This document shows positions 1-5,976 of a stretch of DNA of 9,161 nucleotides, piece by piece. Source of the stretch: Rhodothermia bacterium (GTDB lineage Bacteria; Bacteroidota; Rhodothermia; Balneolales; Natronogracilivirgulaceae); assembly GCA_007122185.1 (NCBI GenBank), contig SKUI01000075.1:1-9161 (forward strand), written 5' to 3'. Position numbers and translations under genes: made by a program. Under the pieces are notes generated by a model, which saw only the letters and a list, made by a program, of their open reading frames with translations, did not search any database and was not told where the DNA came from. How positions within the stretch are numbered: the first letter of the stretch is position 1; every line of letters starts with the position of its first letter.

Positions 1-69
1 CGATTTGATATAGGTAAATAGCAGAGCCACAATACCTGCAATCGGGATTACATATATAATGGTGTTCAT
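1..69 (-). CDS. hppA: N-terminus of a probable membrane-bound (H+/Na+-translocating) pyrophosphatase, partial
   Basis: Only the first 23 codons are in the window; the gene runs off the left edge. It begins with ATG at 69-67 and reads MNTIIYVIPIAGIVALLF, then TYIKS: a hydrophobic first transmembrane helix ending in a basic residue. This resembles the start of K+-insensitive or Na+-type HppA proteins of Bacteroidota, integral membrane pumps that couple pyrophosphate hydrolysis to ion export. No catalytic motif is visible, so the name rests on N-terminal resemblance only. Any membrane protein with a similar first helix is the alternative. No Shine-Dalgarno sequence precedes the start. The gene lies 97 bases downstream of pth on the same strand and may be read from that operon or from its own promoter. 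Confidence 0.5.
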   Translation of the reverse strand, partial: MNTIIYVIPIAGIVALLFTYIKS

Positions 70-166
70 ATCTGATTACTATTTTGAGTTTTATTAATTG
101 TTATGTACGGATTGCCCCATGAGAGTATAAGAAAAATTGCAATATCCTCAAGGAAGAAATACTCGA
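70..166. other. A/T-rich spacer between pth and the hppA-like gene
   Basis: This is 97 bases without a gene. It contains a 6-base inverted repeat (GAGTAT at 123-128, ATACTC at 159-164) enclosing a smaller hairpin, TCCT-CA-AGGA, near 145-154. Neither is followed by a convincing T-run on the minus strand, so I do not call a terminator. A promoter for the downstream gene may lie here, but I could not pick one with confidence. Confidence 0.35.
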
Positions 167-724
167 TTAATTATAATTATTCATGGCACTTACTATACCC
201 TCACGTATAAAACACAGGATGGATTCCTCCGCTTTTTTCAGACCATCTTCAACGATGGTAAGCTCTTCGGGATCAAAGGGTGACAGGACGTAGTCCGACT
301 GCTTTCCCCGAGGGTAGTTTTTGTCAATTCCGAAGCGCAACCGGGGGAATTGATCGGTGCCGAGATGATCAATGATGCTCTGGATTCCGTTATGGCCGCC
401 GGCACTGCCGTCTTTACGCAACCGGATCTTCCCGGCAGGCAGGTTGACATCGTCGTAACACACCAGGATATCGGAGGGGAGATAACGGAAGATGCGGCAG
501 GCTCTCAGGACGGCCTTGCCGCTGTTGTTCATGAACGTGGCGGGCTGGATGAGAATGGTTTTGGTACCCTTGAAACGCCCGACACCTATGGTGAAGGGTT
601 CGTCACTCCGTTCCATACTGGCAGAGATATGACCGGCAAGCCGATCAACGATCATAAAACCGATATTGTGCCGGGTATCCCGGTATTCCTCCCCTATGTT
701 TCCCAACCCCACGATAAGCGGCAT
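167..724 (-). CDS. pth: Peptidyl-tRNA hydrolase
   Basis: This cytoplasmic enzyme hydrolyses the ester bond of peptidyl-tRNAs released from stalled ribosomes, recycling tRNA. The 185-residue length is normal for the bacterial Pth family. Family motifs are all present: GLGN at residues 6-9 (Asn9), RHNIGF with the catalytic His19, FMNNSG with Asn66, the YDDVNLPAG segment with Asp91 (partner of the catalytic His), and GGHNG with Asn112. The ATG at 724-722 places the GLGN motif at the expected distance from the N-terminus. The gene starts 11 bases after the rplY stop with no recognisable Shine-Dalgarno sequence. It is probably translated from the prs-rplY-pth transcript, a common bacterial gene order. 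Nothing about it looks damaged. Confidence 0.97.
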   Translation of the reverse strand: MPLIVGLGNIGEEYRDTRHNIGFMIVDRLAGHISASMERSDEPFTIGVGRFKGTKTILIQPATFMNNSGKAVLRACRIFRYLPSDILVCYDDVNLPAGKIRLRKDGSAGGHNGIQSIIDHLGTDQFPRLRFGIDKNYPRGKQSDYVLSPFDPEELTIVEDGLKKAEESILCFIREGIVSAMNNYN

Positions 725-735
725 AACGGAGATCG

Positions 736-1419
736 TTAGTTGTCACTTTCCTCTTTGGAGTCGGTATCCCCTTCACCTTCCGATGCCTCGGTTCCTTCTG
801 CTCCTTCTTCACCCTCTTCTCCTTCCGCTTCCTCTTCCTCAAGACCGAGAAGCTCGGCAAGACCACCTTTCGGCGGACGGATTACGGCAATGGTCCGGTA
901 GGATGCCCGCAGCGGAGTAATGCCTTCCAGATCGATCGCATCCACATCAATGGTATCACCGATATTGAGGTGGGAAATGTCAAGGACGATTTCCGAGGGG
1001 ATATCTTTGGGAAGACAAATGACCTGAATTCTGCGCAGTGGCTGGTAGAGGCGTCCACCATCGGCCAGACCAAGCGGCGTCCCGGCAAGACGGATCGGTA
1101 TGGTGATGGTCACGGGTGTTTTTTCTTCCAGTGCAAACAGATCGACATGAAGCGGTCTGTCCGTTACGGGATGATATTCCACCGACTGAAGCAGTGTTTT
1201 ATATTCTTTCTTCCCATGCACCAGTTTTATAATGTTGGTTTTATTGGACTTGAGAACTTTTTCCAACTCAAGTTCAGGGATGGTGACGTGAAGGTTTTTA
1301 TCAAGCTTCGGACCGTAGGCAACCGCAGGCACCAGGAAGTCGTTTCTCAAATTTTTCAGTGCAGACTTGCCTTTTGGGCGATCTGTTGCTTCTACAGTTA
1401 CGATATTGGGTTTTTCCAT
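736..1419 (-). CDS. rplY: 50S ribosomal protein L25, long Ctc/TL5 form with acidic tail
   Basis: This is a 5S-rRNA-binding protein of the large ribosomal subunit, of the long form known as Ctc or TL5. Residues about 6-96 form the L25 domain (RNDFLVPAVAYG, then VEYHPVTDRPLHVDLFAL at the end of the domain). Residues about 103-183 form the C-terminal beta domain (VTITIPIRLAGTPLG; DISHLNIGD; RPPKGG). From residue 193 to 227 the protein is almost only Glu, Gly, Asp and Ser, a disordered acidic tail as seen in other long L25 proteins. The ATG at 1419-1417 gives a normal N-terminus. It lies 21 bases after the prs stop and 11 bases before pth, so co-transcription is very likely. Confidence 0.96.
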   Translation of the reverse strand: MEKPNIVTVEATDRPKGKSALKNLRNDFLVPAVAYGPKLDKNLHVTIPELELEKVLKSNKTNIIKLVHGKKEYKTLLQSVEYHPVTDRPLHVDLFALEEKTPVTITIPIRLAGTPLGLADGGRLYQPLRRIQVICLPKDIPSEIVLDISHLNIGDTIDVDAIDLEGITPLRASYRTIAVIRPPKGGLAELLGLEEEEAEGEEGEEGAEGTEASEGEGDTDSKEESDN

Positions 1420-1440
1420 GATTCAGAAAACACTTAAGGG

Positions 1441-2373
1441 TTAATCATCAAACAGGGTACTAATCGAATCGTCGGTGTATATCCGGCGAATGGATTCGGC
1501 AAACAGTCCTGCAACACTCAGGACCGTGATTTTTTCCGATGGTTTTTTCAGCGGGACGGTGTCCGTGACCAGAAACCGGTCTATCGGAGAATCCTCAATC
1601 CGCTGATATGCCGGTCCCGATAGTATCGGGTGGGTACTGGATGCCATGATTTTTCCGGCACCGCGTTCCTTGAGGGCCACGGCTGCATTGGTAATGGTTC
1701 CCGCAGTATCGATAAGATCATCCACCAGCAAAATGTTTTTATTGTTCACTTCGCCAATGATGTTCATTACTTCTGCTACATTTTGTGAGGGTCGCCGCTT
1801 GTCCACAAATGCCAGTCCGGCATGCAAGCGCTTGGAGTAGGAGCGGGCCATTTTGAGACTTCCGACATCCGGCGCAACAACAACCAGATCCTCAATAGGA
1901 TTGCTGTTGAAGTATTCAACAAATATGGAACTGGCATACAGGTGATCCAGAGGAATATCAAAGAAGCCCTGGATCTGCGGTGCGTGCAAATCCATGGTGA
2001 GCACACGGTCGGCACCCGCCTCGGACAGCAGATTGGCAAACAGCTTGGAGGCGATGGAGACACGCGGCTGGTCCTTGCGGTCCTGACGTGCATACCCGAA
2101 ATAGGGTATGACGGCGGTAACCCGGTCGGCCGAAGCACGCTTGGCGGCATCAATCAACAGCAGCAGCTCAATGATATTGTCGCCCGGAGGCGGAGTGGAC
2201 TGTACGATGAACACGTCCGCGCCACGGATACTCTGCTGGTATTTCACATACAACTCCCCGTCAGAAAAGGACTTGATGGTGACCGCCCCCAACTTGGTTC
2301 CGTATTTTTCGGCAATGGCACGCGAAAGCGCCAGGTTGCTCCTGCCGGCAAATATGGCTAGTGGCTTGTCCAA
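1441..2373 (-). CDS. prs: Ribose-phosphate pyrophosphokinase (PRPP synthetase), TTG start
   Basis: The enzyme converts ribose 5-phosphate and ATP to PRPP and AMP, feeding purine, pyrimidine, NAD, histidine and tryptophan synthesis. At 310 residues it has class I length. Visible motifs are FSDGE (36-40), the YFGYARQDRK segment (91-100), the MDLHAPQIQGFFDIP segment (127-141, His130), the flexible catalytic loop VDKRRP (190-195; Lys192, Arg194), and the PRPP-binding loop LLVDDLIDTAGT (215-226). The only plausible start is TTG at 2373-2371: an in-frame TAA lies eight codons upstream and no ATG or GTG lies between. No Shine-Dalgarno sequence is visible. A terminator-like hairpin ends about 36 bases upstream. 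The gene heads the prs-rplY-pth cluster. Confidence 0.97.
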   Translation of the reverse strand: MDKPLAIFAGRSNLALSRAIAEKYGTKLGAVTIKSFSDGELYVKYQQSIRGADVFIVQSTPPPGDNIIELLLLIDAAKRASADRVTAVIPYFGYARQDRKDQPRVSIASKLFANLLSEAGADRVLTMDLHAPQIQGFFDIPLDHLYASSIFVEYFNSNPIEDLVVVAPDVGSLKMARSYSKRLHAGLAFVDKRRPSQNVAEVMNIIGEVNNKNILLVDDLIDTAGTITNAAVALKERGAGKIMASSTHPILSGPAYQRIEDSPIDRFLVTDTVPLKKPSEKITVLSVAGLFAESIRRIYTDDSISTLFDD

Positions 2374-2402
2374 GATGGATACACAACAGCTTTAGGCGGT
2401 GA

Positions 2403-2408
2403 ATACTA
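2403..2408 (-). promoter_or_regulatory. Weak candidate -10 element for prs
   Basis: On the minus strand the T-run of the upstream hairpin runs directly into TAGTAT, a fair -10 hexamer. It lies about 29 bases before the TTG start of prs and would give a leader of roughly 24 bases. No good -35 sits 16-18 bases upstream, since that position is inside the hairpin. prs may instead depend on read-through from the tRNA-Gln promoter. This is inference from sequence match only. Confidence 0.2.
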
Positions 2409-2440
2409 AAAAAGGATGGAACCTGAAAGGTCATCCTTTT
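2408..2440 (-). terminator. Rho-independent terminator after tRNA-Gln
   Basis: The perfect arms AAAAGGATG (2410-2418) and CATCCTTTT (2432-2440) enclose a second stem, ACCT (2421-2424) with AGGT (2428-2431), around a GAA loop. On the minus strand the hairpin is followed by six T residues (2413-2408). It lies about 32 bases past the tRNA 3' end and only about 36 bases before the prs start codon. It should therefore end most tRNA transcripts, and any transcript entering prs from upstream must pass it. The A-run in the left arm also gives a short T-run on the plus strand, but no plus-strand gene ends here. Confidence 0.8.
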
Positions 2441-2472
2441 CATTCTGAATTACTGAAACCGGGTAGTGACAG

Positions 2473-2543
2473 TTGCCCGGGGAGGATTCGAACCCCCACA
2501 TACAGGACCAAAACCTGCTGTCCTACCCTTAGACGACCGGGCA
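2473..2543 (-). tRNA. tRNA-Gln (anticodon UUG)
   Basis: The sequence folds as a complete 71-base cloverleaf on the minus strand. The 7-base-pair acceptor stem is TGCCCGG (2543-2537) with CCGGGCA (2480-2474), and the discriminator base is A. The D arm is GTCT/GGAC, the anticodon stem is GCAGG/CCTGT, and the T arm is GGGGG-TTCGAAT-CCTCC. The seven-base anticodon loop TTTTGGT places UUG at positions 34-36, reading CAA (and CAG by wobble) as glutamine. U1-A72 at the top of the acceptor stem suits glutaminyl-tRNA. CCA is not encoded. A promoter lies just upstream and a terminator just downstream. Confidence 0.97.
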
Positions 2544-2570
2544 AATTTTTCTGTTTTTCAACAGACTCTA

Positions 2571-2599
2571 AATTTATGGAATGTTGGGTTTTTAGTCAA
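2571..2599 (-). promoter_or_regulatory. Sigma70-type promoter of tRNA-Gln
   Basis: On the minus strand TTGACT (2599-2594) is followed after exactly 17 bases by TAAATT (2576-2571). A start of transcription near 2564 would leave a leader of about 20 bases before the tRNA 5' end at 2543. The -35 box overlaps the TGA stop of the DUF2851 gene. The match to consensus and the spacing are good. The use of this exact promoter is inferred. Confidence 0.65.
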
Positions 2600-3822
2600 G
2601 TCTGAACGAAGTACTTCATGATATTACATTTGTAGCACTTTTTTGTCCTGCAAAAATATTTAAAATGATATAATATCGCCAGCCGGTTGTAGTGATTTCC
2701 GGGAGGGAATCCACCGTTTTGAAGGACTTTTTTGACATTGGAAGGCAGTGGGACGCGCTGCTTCCTCCAAAGGAGCAAAGCCTGCCGGATCAGATGCCTG
2801 TGATGGAGCATGCGACCCAGCAGGTATACTGATGGAATAATTACATTGTGAAACAGGATATCCCTTCGCTGCTTTCCCGGGGCAGGATAAATGTTCGCGG
2901 CACAGACTGTTTCCCAGAGGGTTGCTGCCGGGTTTTCCCACCATGCGGATACGGGATGGCGGTACAGGCGGATGGCCAGTTCGACTGCCTGCGGTATCCG
3001 GACATCAGGCCGGTTTGCGGGTCGTGATGCACTGAAGTCCCAGTCCGTGCGCTTCATGGCGCCGGGGCGACCGGAAACAAGGCCCGCATTCACAAGAAGC
3101 TGGCGGCTTATGTCCCGGATCTTCTTCTGGATGCGCTCCGGAGAATGGGACTGTAATGCCAGCCTTGTCTGCTGATATTGCATCTTTTGCAGAAATGTTT
3201 CGGAAAGGCGAAGCATGGGCTCCTGATTTTTATGGTAGCCCAAGCCCTGGAAAATACCCCTGGTCACCATTATCCGCCAACCGGCAGAAATCGGGGTTTC
3301 AGCAGGGAAAAAATCGTGCATCCGGTTCAGCCGGTGGCGCAGGTAGTTTTTGTCCCATTGTAGCATGATGTTGCCGAATGTTCGCGCGGGCAATTCCGGA
3401 ACAAGGCCGGAACAGGGAAGAGATACAGGTCGGTGCCAGTTGCGCCAGAGTCGGGAAAGCGATGGAGGCAAACAGGAACGCAACTCAACAGTCGGTACCC
3501 GGTGACCGTCGGAGGCGTTGACATTGCGTTTGTGCAGATCATCATGAACCACCACATGAAGAATGACCCGCTCGTATCGGGAATCCCGCTGATGCCCATG
3601 CCGATACCACTCTGATGCCGATTTGTGAAGTTCCACATCGCCGCAAAACAGGATACCGTCCACCCGGATCCGGGAGAAACGATAATCGGCTCCATCTCCA
3701 TCGTTGCGGTAACCGGGATGGATAACACGGACCGGTTTGCCACAGGTGGTCTGCAGGCCTTTCTGGGCAAAATGAAGGTTTTGCCACAGAAAATGGAAAA
3801 AATCCTCTCGAATAATATCCAT
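2596..3822 (-). CDS. DUF2851 family protein, function unknown
   Basis: This 408-residue protein is close to the usual family length. I recognise DUF2851, found mostly in Bacteroidota and relatives, from three features. The N-terminus is EDFFHFLWQNLHF followed by VIHPGYRNDGDGADY. The most conserved block is GDVELHKSASEWYRHGHQRD (residues 61-80), followed by RVILHVVVHDD (85-95). A C-terminal cysteine cluster occupies residues 391-399 (Cys391, Cys396, Cys399) within KYFCRTKKCYKCNIMKYF. No signal peptide or membrane segment is visible, so it is probably cytoplasmic. The Asp/Glu-rich N-terminal beta block and nearby histidines would suit a metal-dependent nuclease-like fold, but that is inference. 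The ATG at 3822-3820 matches the normal family start. The gene is divergent from the secreted-protein gene at 3918 and sits just upstream of tRNA-Gln. Confidence 0.85.
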   Translation of the reverse strand: MDIIREDFFHFLWQNLHFAQKGLQTTCGKPVRVIHPGYRNDGDGADYRFSRIRVDGILFCGDVELHKSASEWYRHGHQRDSRYERVILHVVVHDDLHKRNVNASDGHRVPTVELRSCLPPSLSRLWRNWHRPVSLPCSGLVPELPARTFGNIMLQWDKNYLRHRLNRMHDFFPAETPISAGWRIMVTRGIFQGLGYHKNQEPMLRLSETFLQKMQYQQTRLALQSHSPERIQKKIRDISRQLLVNAGLVSGRPGAMKRTDWDFSASRPANRPDVRIPQAVELAIRLYRHPVSAWWENPAATLWETVCAANIYPAPGKQRRDILFHNVIIPSVYLLGRMLHHRHLIRQALLLWRKQRVPLPSNVKKVLQNGGFPPGNHYNRLAILYHFKYFCRTKKCYKCNIMKYFVQT

Positions 3823-3917
3823 CAGATATTCTTACTTGTTATATTACATCAGTTATGTGTACATTGGAGTTGGTAAAGAATCTGCTATGATTCCGGTATA
3901 TACTGGATTTGTGACGA
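3823..3917. promoter_or_regulatory. Divergent intergenic region with candidate promoters both ways
   Basis: This A/T-rich spacer must carry the promoters of the DUF2851 gene (leftward) and the secreted-protein gene (rightward). Rightward, TTGGAG (3864-3869) and the extended -10 TGCTATGAT (3883-3891) are 16 bases apart, predicting a start near 3898 and a leader of about 20 bases. Leftward, only an isolated -10-like TAATAT (3846-3841 on the minus strand) is seen, 18 bases before the start codon, with no clear -35. Both calls are pattern matches. The sigma factor of this organism may prefer other motifs. Confidence 0.4.
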
Positions 3918-4373
3918 ATGAAATCATTTCAAAAATTTTCACTCCTTTTTGTTGCAGTGCTGCTTACAGCCACCTCTGCAATGGGCCAGGTCCGCATCGA
4001 TCATGACAATGTCCAGGAAGTTGACATTAAAGCCGAGGAGGGGGAGACCGTTATCGTCATTCTTTGGACTGTCGAGAATAATGATTTGATTGCCGACTAT
4101 TCCCTGGAGCGGAGCATATCTGATAATTCATCAGGTTATCAAAACTTGAACAGGAATAGCTGTACCCAGACAGGCAACAGCTTTCGTTGCGAGGACAGGG
4201 ATCTTTACAAAGGATCAACAGATCAGACTGCGGCAACAGGCAGTGTTTCATACAGGCTATGGGTTACGCATAGGGACGGTTCCTCACACCTCTATTTCAC
4301 AGCGGATAATATCAGCTATACAACAAATGCCGTCCGGCGTACCTGGGGCAGTATCAAATCCATGTTTCAATAA
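3918..4373 (+). CDS. Small secreted beta-rich protein, unknown function
   Basis: This is a 151-residue protein that I cannot assign to a named family. Residues 1-23 are a signal peptide (basic MKSFQK start, hydrophobic LLFVAVLLTA, A-M-G before Gln24), so it is exported by Sec. The mature part alternates hydrophobic and polar residues (ETVIVILWTVENN, ADYSLERS, SVSYRLWVTHRDGS), like a single fibronectin-III or Ig-like beta-sandwich. Two cysteines, Cys82 and Cys91, could form a disulphide in the periplasm or outside the cell. It ends in a distinctive basic-aromatic segment, RRTWGSIKSMFQ. The ATG at 3918 is the first start that gives a good signal peptide. Its TAA directly abuts the GTG of the next gene, so the two are probably co-transcribed. 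Confidence 0.75.
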   Translation: MKSFQKFSLLFVAVLLTATSAMGQVRIDHDNVQEVDIKAEEGETVIVILWTVENNDLIADYSLERSISDNSSGYQNLNRNSCTQTGNSFRCEDRDLYKGSTDQTAATGSVSYRLWVTHRDGSSHLYFTADNISYTTNAVRRTWGSIKSMFQ

Positions 4374-4922
4374 GTGACTGTGTCCGAGAACGATGCAAAA
4401 AGGCACCTTTTGATGAGCCCGGCCCGCATCGAACGGACCATCAACCGAATTGCCTTCCAGATATTTGAAGATACCAGGGGATCCGACCAGCTGCTGATCC
4501 TCGGAATCCATGAAAGAGGATACCTTCTTGCGATAATGCTGGCCGATAAACTGTCGGAAATATACCATACGAAAATCAAGGTGTGCCCTGTCCGGGTAAA
4601 GAAACATGGAGCGGACTCCGTACCGGAGGACCAGGATGTGTCCGAAGCGGCGCGCGGCAGCAAGGTGGTTATTGTCGATGATGTAATGTACAGCGGACGG
4701 ACCATGTTTGAGGCGATTCGGAAGATTGCCACAGATGGAAAACCGGAGGAAATTCGGCTCGCTGCCCTGATCGACCGGGGCCATCGCCTGTATCCGGTCG
4801 AGCTAAGGTACCTGGGCCTTTACAGTCCGACCAAGCTTAAGGAACACGTGCATTGCCGTTTTACCAATGAGGGGAAACCGGATGGTGTCTGGCTTATGGC
4901 ATCCCTGCCGGATACCACATGA
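4374..4922 (+). CDS. PyrR-like phosphoribosyltransferase, GTG start
   Basis: This 182-residue type I phosphoribosyltransferase carries the PRPP-binding loop VVIVDDVMYSGRT (98-110). It also has blocks typical of PyrR: PARIERTINRIAFQI (16-30), LILGIHERGYLLA (41-53) and IRLAALIDRGHRLYPVE (127-143). PyrR of Bacillus binds pyr mRNA and has uracil phosphoribosyltransferase activity. Which of these, if any, applies here is unknown. The usual RDD-type segment after the second strand is not obvious (here VRVKKHGADSVPE). No pyrimidine gene is nearby, and the name pyrR would be premature. The start is GTG at 4374, immediately after the preceding TAA. A second GTG at 4380 is equally possible, and either suggests translational coupling. 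No terminator is visible after it. Confidence 0.85.
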   Translation: MTVSENDAKRHLLMSPARIERTINRIAFQIFEDTRGSDQLLILGIHERGYLLAIMLADKLSEIYHTKIKVCPVRVKKHGADSVPEDQDVSEAARGSKVVIVDDVMYSGRTMFEAIRKIATDGKPEEIRLAALIDRGHRLYPVELRYLGLYSPTKLKEHVHCRFTNEGKPDGVWLMASLPDTT

Positions 4923-5052
4923 CAATTTGCTGTCGTTCACGGTATCCTTATTGATTTTGGATGGCCTGTTTGCCGACGATCCAGCCCTTTTGATTACAAT
5001 TATCACTCAATTTCCATATTCATTACCCAAAAACATTAAATACCCGATACAT
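4923..5052 (+). promoter_or_regulatory. Spacer with a weak promoter candidate for the first DUF3078 gene
   Basis: This 130-base gap is A/T-rich in its second half. TTACAA (4994-4999) and TATTCA (5017-5022) are separated by 17 bases and would start transcription about 24 bases before the ATG at 5053. The leader is A-rich with no Shine-Dalgarno sequence, as is usual in Bacteroidota. The open frame upstream of 5053 (to about 4867) overlaps the phosphoribosyltransferase and lacks a signal peptide at its own start, so it is not part of the gene. Confidence 0.3.
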
Positions 5053-5976
5053 ATGAAAACGCCAGCCCTTTTCATAGCATTAACAGCTCTCCTCCTTGCC
5101 GCGTCTTCGGTCCATGCCCAGACAGAACCTGCCCCTCCCCCGGATACTGGCGGGCCTGAAACAGAAGATGTGGCCGCATCCAACTGGGAGCGCAGCCTGC
5201 GCGCCTCGCTCACCGGCACCCAGGCCACCTACCGTAACTGGAGCCAGGGAGGTACCGACAATCTCGCGATCCTCGGCACTACGGCTTATACCTCGGAGTA
5301 CTCCAGGGACAGATACGGATATAAACTGGATATAAATCTCAGGTACGGACAGACGCGTGTCGGCGACGGTGATTTTATCAAGAGCGATGACCGGATACGC
5401 ATCCGGAACCAGGCCAGCCGCAAATTCCGAGATGAGCGGCTCAGCGCAATCTTCAACCTGAATTTTGAGTCCCAATTCGACAAGGGGTATAAAAATCCTG
5501 TTCCCGAGGAAGGCGAGCAACGTGAGCTCATTTCCCGGTTCATGGCACCGGCTTATATCACCCAGGTGCTCGGCCTCAGCTACAAACCCGTGGAAAGCCT
5601 GAGAATGGAAGGTGGTCTTGCCATGAAACAGACCATTGTCGCGGTAACCGATGAAAACCTGTCACGCCGCTACTTCGGTGAAGGAAATGAAGATCAAAAC
5701 TTCAGAAATGAAGCCGGTCTTTCACTGCTCATTGGCTATGAGCGCAGGGTCATGGAGAATATCTTCTATTCCGGTTATGTGGAAACATTTACCAACGTGA
5801 ACCGGAGTCTCAACTACACCGATGTTCTTTTCGTCAACGAGATCACCGGACAGATCAACCGGTATATCAGTGCCAACGTGGAATTTGTGCTGGCTTATGA
5901 CCGTGAAATCGAACGGGAAATGCAGGTCAAGCAGATTATCTCCCTGGGCTTGAGCTACTCGTTTTTCAGCGACTGA
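5053..5976 (+). CDS. DUF3078 family outer-membrane beta-barrel-type protein (copy A)
   Basis: This 307-residue exported protein of unknown function belongs to the DUF3078 family. Residues 1-22 are a signal peptide (hydrophobic ALFIALTALLLAA, cleavage after V-H-A). A Pro/Glu-rich linker follows to about residue 43. The rest consists of alternating strands ending in aromatic residues (NLRYGQTRVG, LGLSYKPVESL, IISLGLSYSF), as in a transmembrane beta-barrel. Family hallmarks are TQATYRNWSQGGTDN (56-70), the SDDRIRIRNQ segment, FESQFDKGY (138-146), SRFMAPAYI (161-169) and FRNEAG (217-222). The last residues, SYSFFSD, end two positions past the aromatic that often terminates outer-membrane barrels. 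The start at 5053 is chosen because it begins the signal peptide. It is about half identical by eye to the next gene. Confidence 0.85.
   Translation: MKTPALFIALTALLLAASSVHAQTEPAPPPDTGGPETEDVAASNWERSLRASLTGTQATYRNWSQGGTDNLAILGTTAYTSEYSRDRYGYKLDINLRYGQTRVGDGDFIKSDDRIRIRNQASRKFRDERLSAIFNLNFESQFDKGYKNPVPEEGEQRELISRFMAPAYITQVLGLSYKPVESLRMEGGLAMKQTIVAVTDENLSRRYFGEGNEDQNFRNEAGLSLLIGYERRVMENIFYSGYVETFTNVNRSLNYTDVLFVNEITGQINRYISANVEFVLAYDREIEREMQVKQIISLGLSYSFFSD

Noticed and set aside
350..739. Open frame of 129 codons on the plus strand
   Set aside because: It is antisense to pth, whose catalytic motifs are intact. The protein has no recognisable domain and arises from codon bias of the real gene.
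645..866. Very basic 73-codon frame on the minus strand
   Set aside because: It is an out-of-frame reading of the Glu-rich end of rplY and the start of pth. The Lys/Arg richness is a frame-shift image of GAG/GAA codons.
970..1437. Plus-strand frame of 155 codons
   Set aside because: It lies entirely antisense to the conserved rplY gene and shows no family motif.
1822..2361. Plus-strand frame of 179 codons
   Set aside because: It is antisense to prs, which has all PRPP synthetase motifs. The translation resembles no protein family I know.
4867..5052. Upstream extension of the first DUF3078 frame
   Set aside because: It would overlap the phosphoribosyltransferase gene and bury the clear signal peptide that begins at 5053.
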